64,000 nt of DNA. Source: Phytopythium helicoides. Lineage: Eukaryota > Oomycota > Peronosporomycetes > Pythiales > Pythiaceae. Location of the stretch: assembly GCA_024867545.1 (NCBI GenBank), contig JANFNE010000058.1, positions 1-64,000 on the forward strand. Direction: 5' to 3'. The notes below the pieces were generated by a model. The model was given only the letters and a program-made list of their open reading frames with translations, had not been told where the DNA came from and ran no database searches. Every line of letters begins with the position of its first letter. Positions within the stretch are counted from its first letter, which is position 1. Position numbers and translations under genes: made by a program. This document shows, one piece after another, positions 26,600 through 37,544 of this stretch.

Positions 26600-28164
26600 C
26601 TAGTCATTGCGCCAAATCACATCCACCTCGTCCGTGCGGAATCTGCACCACCGAATGGTAAGCATCAAGATTTAGCAAAGCTAGTAATGGCAACAGCACG
26701 CACCTTTGCGAACAGGTCGCATCCTCCATCGGCGTGATATCGCCGTACTGGAACTGGAGAACGCCAGCCTGCGCGATCATCGCACCATTGTCGATGCAGT
26801 AGCGATGGTCCATAGCGCACACACGACCACCACGTTCCTTGGCCATGATCTCCATCATCTCCTGAAGGCGAAGGTTGCCTAAAAATAAAAGAGCAAACGC
26901 ACAAATGAGTGCCAATGTCCATGCCAGCAACTAGCAACAGCTACAACGTACAGCCAACTCCACCGACAATAAGCACTTCCGACTGACCGCAATGCGCCAT
27001 TGCTCGCTCAGTAATTTCGACCTGTGAACATGTTTGTGATCTCCCTTCAGAATCTTGCACCGCTCCTGTTTAGTAAGAAGACACTTACCAGCATAGAGAA
27101 AAGGGTTTCCTGAAGGGAAAAGCAGAGATCTGCCTTGGTACATTCCCCCGACTCAATCTTCTCTCTGTCGAACGCGAAGGTAAGGTTGAGCAATGTAGTA
27201 TGTCTACGACGCCGAAGACTATTGATAAACGATAGTGGCACATACCTGGCTTCCTTTTCGACGTATGTGGAAATTCCTGAGAAGGACACGTCCATACCCT
27301 TCACAGTGTACGGCAGCTCGATAAACTTCTTGCCCCTGCCACAAAATCCAAGCCATTAGCTACACTTGCCAATGGCCAAGTTTTTGCTCCATCATGCCCG
27401 TACTCTCGAGCGAGGATCTCGATGTTCTGTCCTGGGCTGGGGTCGTTTGACAGCTCGAGGACGCGCGCAAACCGGTCGAGGCAGTTGCCGACCGCGATGT
27501 CGATTGTCTCGCCAAAAATGCGGTAGCTGCAGGAGGAACGAGTATCGTTTAGTTCGACTAATGGCAGCTCTTGGCGTCGGCGAAGATGTACGCACCATTG
27601 CATCGAGTAGGCAATGACCTGCGTGTTACCGCCGCTCACGTACAGCACAACCGGGTCCGAGGACTTGGTGACCGTGCGGCCCATCTCAATGTCTGGCAGC
27701 AGCATCTCACATATGAGTATATCCAAGCAGCAGCGACGGGCACACAGCTCTCACGTACGGCCGACGCAGTGATTGACGCCGACGAGTGGCTTCTTCCACA
27801 GCAGCGAGAGCATGCGCGCGCAGACGGCCGCCGAGCGTAGCGGGCCGCCCATGCCCGGGCCCTTGGTGTAGCAGATGCAGTCGAGCTCGCTAGGCTTGAT
27901 GCCTGCTTCGGTCAGCGCCGCGCGCACGACGCCCACCACGTGGTTCTGGTGGTGCCAGGCCGTCTCTCGCGGCAGGAAGCCCTGGCCCGGCGGCGTGATG
28001 TACGTCTTGCGCGGGTTGGCCAGGATGTCCGTCTCGCCATCCGCGCGGTAGCGGATCACGCCCACACCAAGCTTGTTCGCGCTGCCCTCGATACCGAGCG
28101 CCAGCACATCGCCGGCCTTGCGTAGCGGCCGCTCCAGCATCGTCGCAGGCGTCGCGGCCGTCAT
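26600..28164 (-). CDS. OSGEP: KAE1/OSGEP, tRNA N6-threonylcarbamoyladenosine transferase catalytic subunit, eight exons
   Basis: Minus-strand exons 27759-28164, 27596-27692, 27404-27526, 27246-27335, 27089-27164, 26952-27021, 26704-26878 and 26600-26642 give 359 residues; introns 60-81 bp. Family motifs are restored across splice sites: [33 protein letters not shown] with the metal-binding His pair, [51 protein letters not shown] and the end [14 protein letters not shown]. It is the catalytic subunit of the KEOPS complex that makes t6A37 on ANN-decoding tRNAs. ATG 28164 gives a short extra N-terminus ([19 protein letters not shown]); the Met at residue 9 is an alternative start. Confidence 0.96.
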
Positions 28165-28604
28165 GATGGCTCGTCTCGATGGGTTTCCCTTGTGGCTTTC
28201 GGGCCAGTCCCCGATTTAACGATCTCTGATTGGTAGAAAAGGAGTGCAACCCAACTTGGCTACAACTTCGGCAATGAGGGTGCAATGGCAAGCGACGCAG
28301 GTGATGGAGCGAGAGCGTACTCGCTTGTGGTGGCATTGGATGGAGCAAAACGCATTGACACAATGTTCGTCCTTCTCATCACTTGATGGGCTTGTTGTGT
28401 AGCAGCATCAGGGTGCGGGTCGAGAGCCGACTCGCAGCGCGAGAAAGATCGCGCGACCTTTCGCGGTCTCTGGAAGGCAGTATGCCGCGCGCTCCTGACG
28501 CGCGTCGCTGGTCGCGAGCGTTTCTCCCTCGGCCATTCTCGCACAGAGCTGACCGCGGACACCTCGACCTGAAGCCCAAGCCCGAGCTCGTTCCTTCACC
28601 AAGC
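28165..28604. promoter_or_regulatory. Divergent intergenic region upstream of KAE1 and the unknown membrane-protein gene
   Basis: 440 bp between two divergent starts with no supported gene. A CGATTTAACGATCTCTGATTGG stretch near 28210 contains a reverse CCAAT element (ATTGG). Confidence 0.4.
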
Positions 28605-29557
28605 ATGCGGCTCTTCCTCCGGTCGGCGCTGGGCTTGCTCGCCATGAGCGTCGCGGGCGTCCGCGGAGACTTCAACAACTGCCTCGGGCTCGACATGAGC
28701 CAGCTGCGCGACGACTGCACGACGCTCTACAGCGCGTGCGAGGTGGGTGTGGCCAAACTCAACAAGCAGCTCGCGCTGTCGACGAGCAACGCGCTTCACC
28801 CCGTGTGCATCATCTCGGCCAGCGAGTCCAAGACGCCAGACACGGACAACACGTTGTTCGCGCTGCTCGTTCAGGCCGCACCTTGCGCCGACAGCGCGTC
28901 GGAAGTGGACGGGCAAGAGGAGTTCTTGGTGTTTTGAGCCTGTAGTCTCGTGAGCTGACGAAAGTGGTGGTGTGAGCGAGCAGGTGCGACGCGTTCAACA
29001 TGTCGAGGGTTGAGTTCTACAGCATCCTGCTCACTCAAGAACCATCTTCGTCGTGGGAGCTCGAGGGATACAAGAGCTACGATCTCTCCGGTAGGATCAA
29101 GCGGCTAGGCACCCAAAAAATGACAGCAAAAGCGACGAATTGACGTATTGTCTGCTTCGATCCAGACGAAGAGCGCGCGCAGATCGTAGCTCAGTACGAG
29201 GCTGGCGAGTACTTTGGCACCGACCTGGCGATTGGTATCTTTCCGAACAAAGCGGTGCCGTCGGAGGCCGAGAGCGAGACTACTGGCAATTCAGAGAGCA
29301 TGGACCTGTCTCGCTCGCCACTTGCCGTGTTCGCTGTGCTCGCGCTGGCGGTAGTCTCGGTCGGCCTGCTTCTTCACCAGCATCGCCGCGCGCAAAACGG
29401 CTACACTCCAATCGTGATTGCCAAAAAACCAAGTACCGCACATCTGCAGGGAAAGCAAATTGATGGGAAGGATGCCAAGCATGCTGGCTCTTCCTCCGGA
29501 AAAGGCGGTGAGGCGAAGGCTCTCAAGACTGAACCGACCGAGCGCTTCGCAGTTTAG
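28605..29557 (+). CDS. Unknown secreted-type single-pass membrane protein, about three exons
   Basis: ATG 28605 begins a clear signal peptide (LFLRSALGLLAMSVAGVRG). The ectodomain has cysteines in NCLGLDMSQLRDDC, SACEVG, HPVCIIS and, in exon 2, CDAFNMSRVEFYSILLTQEP. Exon 3 (29166-29557) continues DEERAQIVAQYEAGEYFGTDLAIGIFP, then a membrane segment (LAVFAVLALAVVSVGLLL), then a basic cytosolic tail. Exon 2 is about 28986-29090 with a 75-bp intron after it. The exon 1 donor is not settled: the frame stays open to 28937, and a phase-compatible GT lies near 28857. I do not recognise the family. It is divergent from KAE1. Confidence 0.6.
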
Positions 29558-29780
29558 GCGATGGGAAGAAGCGAGTGTGGATAGCAGCCGTGTACGTACA
29601 TCGCCAGCAGCGAGCTGCACTTTGGAGACACTAACAAGGACGTCAAATACACGGACCGTTTTGACTGTGAGCTTCCTAGTGGGACGCCAATGTGGCTTGA
29701 GAACGATAAAGCAAAAAATATATTGGTGCCACCGAGTGCAGGGCTTCAACACCTGGGCTTGGTGGTCGCAAGGGCCACGG

Positions 29781-30725
29781 CTACTTCTTGAAGATGCCAA
29801 AGTAAATTAGCAGCAGGATGGCGATGATGATGAAGCCTGCCGCAATAGTGAGCGCCAAGCGTTGCCGCTTGTCGCGAGCAGTCATGCGACTCACAATGTT
29901 GCCACCGCGGCGCGCCATATCGTTCACACCCTTGACCTTGGCGTGCGTCGCCTGGATCTTCTCACGGTTACGTCCCAGTTCATCCGTAATGGCGAGAGCT
30001 GAACAAAAAATCGATTAGTAAGACTCGAATCAAACTGCTGCGTGATTGAGAAGCGAGTCACTCACCGACTTCCTCGGTTTCGGCGACTGTTCTCCGCGCC
30101 GCGTCGATCTTGTCGGTCGTCCCCTTCATCTTCTCCGTTGCAGCCTTCATACGGTTGCGCTGGTCGGCCGAAGACATCTTTAAGACACAAGGACAAGCAC
30201 GTCAGCTCTTCGAGTGATGAAAAAATGCACACCAGCGGACACCCACCGCAATGTCATCGCGGTCGCCAAAGAGTCCGTCGCGCTCCTCCTTCTCCCGGAT
30301 CTTCTTGTGGTCCTCTGCCAGCGCGGCCAGGCTCTTCTTGTACTGGTCCACCTTCTTGGACAGCTCCCGGCGTGTGGCGGTGTCAAGACTGCGCACCTCG
30401 AGCTCCATCTGCTGAATCTGTTTGGACGACGTCGCGTCAGCGCCTTCAGCTCGACCTCAACTCCCATTGATCGCCAACGCTGCGCTATCCTCACCAGTTG
30501 CTGCGCCTGCGTGATGAGGCCCCCAACATGGACGATGCTCGCCTTCTTCTTGTCTTCACGGCAGCAACGCGAGTTTGTCAGTTCCTGTTCGCCTTTTTCC
30601 CCCAACGCAAGAAAAAACAGCGCACCCTTCTGGTCCTCGTACGTCGCGATCTCGCTGATCTTCTTGGAGATGTCGCTCGTCAGTGCGCGGTACTCCTCAT
30701 CGTAGCCGTCGAAGATGGTCGTCAT
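29781..30725 (-). CDS. VTI1: Vti1-type Qb-SNARE, five exons
   Basis: Minus exons 30626-30725, 30495-30553, 30247-30417, 30066-30177 and 29781-29998 give 219 residues, the usual Vti1 length; introns 67-77 bp. The N-terminal helical domain begins MTTIFDGYDEEYRALTSDI and continues through ASIVHVGGLITQAQQL and MELEVRSLD. The SNARE heptad region runs from about residue 125 to 190 (RMKAATEKMKGTTDKIDAARRTVAETEEVG...ALAITDELGRNREKI). A C-terminal membrane anchor LALTIAAGFIIIAILLLIYFG ends FKK. It acts in fusion between Golgi, endosomes and vacuoles. It fits beside AMSH and VMA21 as endomembrane housekeeping, although not linked to them by an operon. Confidence 0.93.
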
Positions 30726-30898
30726 GGCGCTCTCTCTCTCTCTTCTGCACGCCCAATGTGCCCCGGCCGACAAGCTTCTCAAAAATAACCCAGCCCGACT
30801 GGATTATTTAATTGGTGTGTGCCACAAAAGGCGCCACGAGGCGACACCTGTCGGCCAGGTGGCACTTTGAGATCACCCTAGCGAGGCACGAGAGCACC

Positions 30899-31525
30899 AT
30901 GCGCGTGACGCTGCTGTCGCTGCTGCTGCTGGCGCTGCTGGCGCTGTCCATGCATCAGGCGAGGCGCTGCTCGGCTGAGGAGCTGCCCGTGGAGGACGCG
31001 GAGCTTCTGGTCGAAGAGGAGCTGGACGCGAGCGGCGAGCCGGCGGGTGGCGAGGAGCCGCCGCAGATGGATCCGCGGCTCACGAACGAGGCGTTCGAGA
31101 TCATTGTGTCCAAGATGACGGCCAAGTGCCGCAACGAGATCGAGTCCAACCCGACGGACCCGAGCCAGGTGTCGGAGCGCTGCCGCTCGGAGATCGGCCA
31201 CCGCATCCAGCGGTACCTTGCGCGCCTCGACCGCGAGGAGAGCGGAGAGGCCGCCGAGGAGAAGCAGAGCAAGCAGCAGAAGCCCAAGAAGCAGCGCAAG
31301 CAGAAGCCCAAGAAGAGCAAGAAGCAGGCGCGCGCCGACCGCGAGGCCGCCGAGGCGCGCAAGAAGGACGAGGAGTACCAGCAGACGCTGCAGGTCATCA
31401 TTGGCTTCGTCGCCACGATCGTCGCCGTAGTCGTCGGAGCCACGTGCTTCATCAACCGCAAGCTCAAGGCGGCTGGCATGTACTACCCTGCTGACCCGAG
31501 CGAGAAGGCGAGCTGCTGCAACTAG
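30899..31525 (+). CDS. Small Lys-rich type I membrane protein, unknown
   Basis: 208 residues, single exon from ATG 30899. A Leu-rich signal peptide (LLSLLLLALLALSMHQARRCSA) is followed by an acidic stretch and a conserved-looking segment with two Cys (MTAKCRNEIESNPTDPSQVSERCRSEI). Then comes a very Lys/Gln-rich block (KQQKPKKQRKQKPKKSKKQ), a membrane segment (IIGFVATIVAVVVGATCF) and a short tail ending CCN. The paired C-terminal cysteines could be lipidated. No family recognised. It overlaps no other gene and is divergent from VTI1, 173 bp away. Confidence 0.7.
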   Translation: MRVTLLSLLLLALLALSMHQARRCSAEELPVEDAELLVEEELDASGEPAGGEEPPQMDPRLTNEAFEIIVSKMTAKCRNEIESNPTDPSQVSERCRSEIGHRIQRYLARLDREESGEAAEEKQSKQQKPKKQRKQKPKKSKKQARADREAAEARKKDEEYQQTLQVIIGFVATIVAVVVGATCFINRKLKAAGMYYPADPSEKASCCN

Positions 31526-31804
31526 AGCACAAGTGCGTCGTAGAAATGTTGCACAGTCCAATGTCGAGATGATTGCATTACAGTAACGGAGCAGGTGAAG
31601 CGAGCCTCGTATGAGTAGTTGGCGTCGCAGCGTGCCTTTGATGCGAGGCATGCATAGCGGCAATTGATGTGTCGGTCAGTCAGTCAGTGGCTCTATTCAT
31701 TCATTCTTCCGTATCATTCATGCAAGTTCAATCTATTGGTCACACAGTCCTGCCTGGAGGAGCTCCTTCCTACAAGTGGAGTGGGTGTACGTACAGCCAC
31801 ACGC

Positions 31805-32991
31805 TCACACGACGACGTCAATGGCACCGTTCCGGCTTGCCTTATGCATATCAATCAGCGGCGAATCTTCGTGCTGGCCCACACGGTTGTTCTTGCTTGG
31901 CAGCTTCGAGTCCGCGTGCTCGGTGTGTTTGTCCGACAGGACAATGATGCCGCCCACAGTCGTGACAATACTCAGTGGGTACAGAATGGACTGCCACCAC
32001 GTGCTCATGCCCGTGTTCTCGTGGAAGAAAATCACGCCAGAGATGGAGCCGATCACAATGAGGCACGCTTGGTAGATCGCTACGAGGTAGAGGGCGTCGT
32101 ACTCGCGAAGACCGGCATCGAGAATGTAGATGCCACCACCAGCGGAAGAAAGCGCCGCGACGAAGATGATGTACGTCTCCGGACGAGCCCACACGCTGCC
32201 ACCTTCGCCAAGGAGCTCGACCGAAGCCTACAAAAGCGCAACGTTAGCAAAGCAACTTTGTCAGAGCGCGATTCCCAGGTTGAAGCAATACAGCAAGCAG
32301 TTCGCACCTTGAGGAAGTAAAGGTTGCCGCCAACTAATCCAGAGAGCGCACCAAAAGCAAAGCGACGCCAACCGCTCTTCTTGTCAAGGTTGCAAATCAT
32401 CCAAAGGAGCTGCATCCACACGTGCAAGTTAGCAGCCGCAGCAAATCTTGGGAGTATCGCAAATGACGTGGTACGTACGACTGCACCCGTGACCAGTGCG
32501 ACAGCGGCGTACTCGATAAATATGGCGCTCGTGAACAGCGCGAAGATCTCGGAACTGTTGTGCTTGGGCGTGTCGTGGCTGCCAGAAACCCCGACCATCA
32601 CACAGCCGAGAAGGATGACCGCCGAGCCGCGCAGGTCGTGGATCGAGACTTCCTCCTTGAGGATGTAGGGCGCCAGCACGATGTTCCAAACGACGCTGAA
32701 GCCCGCCATGGGGGCCAGGATCGACTGCGCACACGCCGTTCACCCTTTAGAAATCCGTGACCAGCGCTCATGCAGCACGCAGCGAACAGCCAAGCAGCTC
32801 ACCTGGGCGGCGTAGGCGTAGCTCATGGCGTCGAACACGGGGTTGAGCAGGAAGACGCAGACCGTGGCGGCCAGCTGCACCGAGTAGGCCTGCGCCGACG
32901 TGTGCGCGAGCTTGAGCAGCACCTTGCCGAGCGTGCCGAAGAGCGTCGCGGCGAGCGACAGCGAGACGCCGATGACCCAGAGCCCCGACAT
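31805..32991 (-). CDS. NIPA/DMT-superfamily membrane transporter, four exons
   Basis: Minus exons 32803-32991, 32479-32724, 32308-32409 and 31805-32227 give 319 residues; introns 69-80 bp, all at phase 0. Eight or nine hydrophobic segments are seen, e.g. VIGVSLSLAATLFGTLGKVL, VWNIVLAPYILKEE, GSAVILLGCVMVGVSG, IYQACLIVIGSISGVIFF. The arrangement ILKEEVSIHDLRGS and YQACLIVIGSISGVIFFHE is typical of NIPA-like (DUF803) members of the drug/metabolite transporter superfamily, several of which move Mg2+. Substrate here is not provable. The tail after the last span is hydrophilic. Confidence 0.8.
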
Positions 32992-34174
32992 GGTCGCTGC
33001 GGGCGGGAGGACTTGACTGCGGTACTGTACAGTTGGCACCGCGCTCTGCGGCTATTCCTGCCACGCGGAGCCTGCCTGCCGAGGCGGGAGGAGCGCCAAG
33101 CAGCGGGTAAAGGCAGAGGAAAGTGTGTCGGAAACCTCCGCGTTGTCGACAACGAACGTACGACGGTCGCTGGCGAGACTCGCGCCGAAAACTGTCAAAC
33201 GGCATACGTGGTGTATACTGAGCGCCAGATGCTACGGCGGTTACAGTGAGGGCAGTTTTCTTGCGGGAATAGCAGGCCGAGAGTTGCGTTATTGCAGGAA
33301 AATGCGATTCAATCACCAAAATCACCAAAAAGAGGCTGGGTGAAAGTGCTCGTTTGACCCTTCCAGATGAGCCGTGAGGTAGCAGGCAATTGCGGGTCAG
33401 TTGCTACTTGATGGCCTGCAATCACCTGCGCGGAGCCCGCAAGAATAGGCAGGAAAGAGCAACATGCGACGAAGAAAGAGAGAGAGAGTGATTCGATCGG
33501 AAGTGCAAGCAACGTCGCGGGCGGTTTCAATCTAGATTTGCAATCTTCCGAGGGGACCCACAAGGCTGTGGTTGAGAGCATTTGCGTTCTGGTATCACAT
33601 CGAGCGGAGCTGACTTCAACGAGTCGGCAGCGCCGTCGATTGATGCCATGCTCAAGATGCCCAGTCCGTTTGGAGCGCACCCAGAACTGCAGCAATCCAT
33701 TACCTCCATGTGACGCTCTCATGAACTCGCGCTATCTACGACAAATGGCCTGTATGCATCAAATACATTCGGTTGGGAGAGATATCAGAGCACTTTGAAC
33801 CCACCTGTACCCGGAATTTGGAGTTTTATTTTGCGTTGAAAAAAAAAAATGAACCACAAAAAGTGAAAATTGAAAACCTCGAGGCTTTTCAAACCACCTC
33901 GAGGTTATTTACAAAACCTCGCTGAAAAAACGAAAAACCTTAGGTTTTATGAGTGAATTCGGAACGGAACGGCGACTAGCAAAATATGGTGATATACAAA
34001 AATCAAGATTGTTTGAAACCCTGTTGAAACCGATTTTCGCTTTTGGATCGTATTTGCCAGTTTTTTTTTTTTTTTTTTTTTTGGCTGTCCTCCTTCCTTT
34101 CTTTCCTTCCGCCGCACTTTCGCAGTGCTGGAAAAGCCCGAAAGGCAGCGAGCCACCCGAGATCTTCTGCCGCC
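32992..34174. other. Intergenic region between the transporter and the His-rich protein gene
   Basis: 1.18 kb with no supported gene. It contains a pyrimidine/purine-biased stretch, three short copies of AACCTCG(AGG) around 33876-33920, a run of A at 33839-33848 and a run of 21 T at about 34061-34081 shortly before the downstream ATG. Confidence 0.5.
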
Positions 34175-35644
34175 ATGGTGCTGTCGCGCAAGCTACTGCT
34201 GCTCTGTGTGGCCGCCGCGCTGGCGCTGAGCGACGTCGGCACGGCGAGCGCTGAGCCGGTGGCGGAGCTCGAGCTCCAGCGCAGCGCCAAGGCCTCGTAT
34301 GAGAGCGGAGCGGGGACTCACCACCATCACCACCACAAGCGCGCGGCCGACGTCGCCCCCGTGGAGGAGGTGGAGGAGCCCCAGCAGCACGTGAACAAGG
34401 TGCATCTGAAGATCAGCAAGCAGTACGAGGACGCGCAGAAGGGCGTGCAGCACATGCAGGAGGAGGGCCGGAAGCACCGCTCGAAGAAGCGCGACGGTCA
34501 CAAGAAGCACTCGAAGACGTACGACGAGGCCGAGGCTGGCGTCCAGCATGTGCAGGAGGAGGGACACAAACATCGTTCCAAGAACCATGATAGCCACAAG
34601 AAGCACTCGAAGAAGTACGACGAGGCCGAGGCTGGCGTCCAGCATGTGCAGGAGGAGGGACACAAACATCGTTCCAAGAACCATGACGGCCACAAGAAGC
34701 ACTCGAAGAAGTACGAGGATGCCAAGGAAAGTGTTCAGCACAAGAAGGATGAAGCGCACAAGCATCGTTCCAAGAACCATGAAGGTCACAAGCACCACTC
34801 AAAGAAGCACGAGGACACCAAGGAGAGCCTCCAGCACAAGAAGGACGAGGACCACAAGCACCGCTCGAAGAGCCACGAGTCGACTCACGCGAGCAACGTG
34901 GAGAAGACCCACAAGCACCACTCCAAGCAGTATGAGGAGGCGCAGGAGAAGGTGCAGCACGTGCGTGATGAGGCACGCAAGCACCGCACCAAGAAGCACC
35001 ACCACAAGAAGCACCACAAGGAGCCGGTGGAGACAGTGGAGGATAACGGCGAGATTGTGCGCAAGTATCCGCATGGCAGCGTCCGCATCTCTGGTACCCC
35101 CAACGAGCAGACGGCTACATCGGACCAGACTGTGGCTGAGAGCAAGAAGCACCACAAGAAGCACCACAAGAAGCCGCACCAGGGCCACCGCCATGAGACC
35201 AAGTCGACGGACGCGACCAAGTCGACGGATGAGAGCAAGAAGACGAAGGAGGCGCAGTCGGACATTACCAGTACGGCAGCCGAGGTGACGGAGCTTGCCA
35301 CCAAACTCGCGGACACGACGCCAAACGAGGGCAAGAACGTGTTCATGGGTGAGTTTTCGCCGATCGTCATGATCTGCGGCATCATCGGCTCGCTCGCTCT
35401 TGTGATTGGCGTTGTGGCGCTCGTTACGTCGCGCCCGAACCAGGAACCAGTCGACGTTTCGTCGGTGCTTGATGTCGACATTGACGTCGAGGCGAACGTG
35501 GCGGCCGCGGAAGCCAAGGAAGACGCGCCGGCTGATCGCCGCGAGTCGCTGTCGGACTCGGACTCGGATGATGATGATGATGATGAGAACGACGAGGAGG
35601 AGAAGGAGGGAACGTTTGCCAACAGCGCTGCTGCTTCTGTTTGA
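34175..35644 (+). CDS. His/Lys-rich tandem-repeat type I membrane protein, intact copy
   Basis: 489 residues, single exon. A signal peptide (SRKLLLLCVAAALALSDVGTASA) is followed by a hexahistidine run. Residues 82-282 hold six imperfect repeats of about 32 residues (pattern K-Y-D/E-x-A...VQH...HKHRSKxHxxHKKHSK). Further His/Lys runs follow, then one membrane span (IVMICGIIGSLALVIGVVALVT) and an acidic tail with an SDSDSDDDDDD run. The His density could bind metal ions or pH-dependent polyanions; this is inference. No known family. This copy is in the left unit of the segmental duplication and retains start and signal peptide; the right copy does not. Confidence 0.8.
   Translation: MVLSRKLLLLCVAAALALSDVGTASAEPVAELELQRSAKASYESGAGTHHHHHHKRAADVAPVEEVEEPQQHVNKVHLKISKQYEDAQKGVQHMQEEGRKHRSKKRDGHKKHSKTYDEAEAGVQHVQEEGHKHRSKNHDSHKKHSKKYDEAEAGVQHVQEEGHKHRSKNHDGHKKHSKKYEDAKESVQHKKDEAHKHRSKNHEGHKHHSKKHEDTKESLQHKKDEDHKHRSKSHESTHASNVEKTHKHHSKQYEEAQEKVQHVRDEARKHRTKKHHHKKHHKEPVETVEDNGEIVRKYPHGSVRISGTPNEQTATSDQTVAESKKHHKKHHKKPHQGHRHETKSTDATKSTDESKKTKEAQSDITSTAAEVTELATKLADTTPNEGKNVFMGEFSPIVMICGIIGSLALVIGVVALVTSRPNQEPVDVSSVLDVDIDVEANVAAAEAKEDAPADRRESLSDSDSDDDDDDENDEEEKEGTFANSAAASV
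34418..35020 (+). repeat. Six-unit coding tandem repeat (96-bp unit)
   Basis: Units start near 34418, 34514, 34610, 34706, 34802 (a longer 123-bp unit) and 34925. Units 2 and 3 are almost identical in DNA, indicating recent unit duplication. The second gene copy at 39.9-41.2 kb lacks exactly one unit. Confidence 0.85.
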
Positions 35645-36048
35645 GTATTGATGTGACGCAGGACGCAGCTGCTTCCGAGCCGAGAGAGCCTCGCTGGGAG
35701 GGTGTTTGATGTCTCGAGGAGGGAAAGCTTGCGCGTGCGAGGGGTGTAGCGGGTAGGGATGAGTCAGGTCAACCCCGTCATTGCGAGTGTTTTTGCACGA
35801 GCTTCGAGTAGGGTAGTCTTTGAACGGCCAGCTTCGAGCTGCCGCTACTTGCTACACATACATGTTTGTTTCTATTGTTGCTTCACATGCAGTACCGGCA
35901 GTAGTTGTGTTTCATCACGGTGTGGGGATTCTTCATCGACGCCGTCATTCTTGTTGTGCACCTCTCACGCGCAGCATGCGCATCGTGCTCCAAAAAGTCA
36001 GCAACCATTCGATCACGCAAGGGTGAGAAATGCTACATTACAATATGT
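35645..36048. other. Convergent intergenic region, His-rich gene and LigB copy D
   Basis: 404 bp between two convergent stops; no supported gene. Identical sequence occurs in the right duplicate. Confidence 0.5.
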
Positions 36049-37026
36049 CTAGGAGGCTTTCGTCTTTCGACGCTTGGATTTCTCTCCTGCTACTGACTCG
36101 GGATTCGCATCCTCAACACGCCTGTGTTTTGGTTCACCTGGTACACTCGGTGTCTGCTCCTCCATTCCCCACGCGTACGATGCGTACGAGAAGTTCGTGC
36201 CTCCCCAACCACCAAAGAGCTTGACGGCTTCGGGACGCTTCTTCTGCATCCCAGCGCCGGCCGCGATGAGAAAAGGCATGAAGTGCTCCGAGCGAGGGTG
36301 AGCGTGATCAGCGAAGGGAGCCTTGTTCTCCCAAGCCAGCAACTGTTCCTCTCGCTGATGGAGCGTCAAGTCGGACGCGCTCGTAAGCACCGAGTCGAGC
36401 CACTCTTGGAATTGCTCGGCGTACGTGCACACGCCGTTCTCGGACAGCTTGGATGTGCTCGCCATGCCGTGGGTCGCTTGTCCCGAGCAGACGATGAGCG
36501 TGTCTTGGTCTCGCAGCTGAGATAGTGCGCGGCCGAGCTCGAAATGGGCCTTGGTGTCTAGCTTCCAGTTGATGGACATGGTTACGACGGGGATGTCAGC
36601 CTGTCTGCGCATGAGCATCATGGGGACAAACGCGCCGTGGTCGAACGCGCGCAGCACGGGTTCAACGCGGATCTTGCTGCGCGCGAGCGCGGCGGCGACC
36701 TCTGCAGCAAAGTCTGCGTCGCCCTTGGCAGGGTACACGAGCTCCGTGGCCTCCGCCGGGAAGCCCTCGTAGTCGAAGAGCATGCCTGGCGAGGGCGAGC
36801 GCGAGATCTCAAAGCAGCCCAGGCGGTAGGTCTCCCAGTGCGCCGAGACGAGCAGGATGCGCTTGGGCAGCGGTCGCGAGCCGCTCGGAGGATACAGGCG
36901 CTTGAACACCGCCGCCATGTTGCGCGCTGGCTGGCTCTGGCGGTTCTCGGGGCCGTGCTCGAGTAGCCAGAGCGGTCCTGGGCCGTGCGAGAGCGCTACC
37001 ACCGGGTGTACCACGGCGCTATCCAT
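36049..37026 (-). CDS. LigB-family dioxygenase, copy D (left duplicate)
   Basis: 325 residues from ATG 37026 (MDSAVVHPVVALSHGPGPLWLL). LigB His motifs SHGPGP, SAHWE, FDHGAFVPM and SGQATHGM are intact. The substrate-loop motif is FDYEGFPAEATEL in place of YDYYGFPRESY, so this subtype may differ in substrate. The C-terminus carries a basic tail (KSKRRKTKAS) that could be a nuclear or peroxisomal-adjacent signal. An in-frame ATG at 37158 would add a Ser/Thr/Arg-rich N-terminal extension resembling a mitochondrial presequence. The protein is identical to the right copy at 41658. Confidence 0.88.
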   Translation of the reverse strand: MDSAVVHPVVALSHGPGPLWLLEHGPENRQSQPARNMAAVFKRLYPPSGSRPLPKRILLVSAHWETYRLGCFEISRSPSPGMLFDYEGFPAEATELVYPAKGDADFAAEVAAALARSKIRVEPVLRAFDHGAFVPMMLMRRQADIPVVTMSINWKLDTKAHFELGRALSQLRDQDTLIVCSGQATHGMASTSKLSENGVCTYAEQFQEWLDSVLTSASDLTLHQREEQLLAWENKAPFADHAHPRSEHFMPFLIAAGAGMQKKRPEAVKLFGGWGGTNFSYASYAWGMEEQTPSVPGEPKHRRVEDANPESVAGEKSKRRKTKAS

Positions 37027-37544
37027 GGCGGTGGTAATGCAGCGATGCGTGCCGGTGGAGGTGGAGGTCGGAAGGTGGAAAAGCGGGAGTGCGTGGCGCG
37101 CCGAAGCACCGGTCGTGGGGGTCTTCGCATTCCGGTAGTCGCATCCTGATTTCGCCATTCGTTTACCCAATCCGAGTGGATCATTTGACAAGCGTCGACG
37201 GACGTGCGCGATTGGCCAGCGGATTTTATTTAACAATAGTGCGCATGGCACTGGTACAAAATTACAATCTCGTGCCTGTCACAGTGCAAGCCGTCGATTC
37301 GTCATGATCACCGGCTCACCTCGAAGAGACCCACGCCCAACCTCCACGAGTCGCTTGAAGAGCATCGCGAGCACCACCACCAATTCCAACTGTAGACGCT
37401 ACTGTAGCCACCGAGGGGCGAAGTTCAACTGTGCGGTCCAGCCTGCGAGGATGAGAGGCCGCTCCGACCAGGGACAAGAGGTCCAACGCGGCCGGCACCG
37501 CGCCGCCGATTTGCTGTCTCGGCAAGTGACGCGGCCGCGCGCGA

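Larger units (their letters stand above)
34219..37544. repeat. Segmental duplication, left copy (3326 bp)
   Basis: This segment recurs in direct orientation at 39918-43153. Offsets between matching features are constant (5699 bp before and 5609 bp after one indel-bearing stretch), so the copies are nearly identical. The left edge falls inside the signal-peptide codons of the His-rich gene; the right edge is at 37544, after GCGCGCGA. Confidence 0.95.

Noticed and set aside
28986..29557. Reading exons 2-3 at 28986-29557 as a separate gene
   Set aside because: No start codon context or signal peptide of its own; the upstream signal peptide and Cys pattern fit a single spliced membrane protein.
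33309..33722. Minus-strand 137-codon frame in the intergenic region
   Set aside because: No homology pattern, no splice partners and mixed composition; more likely chance.
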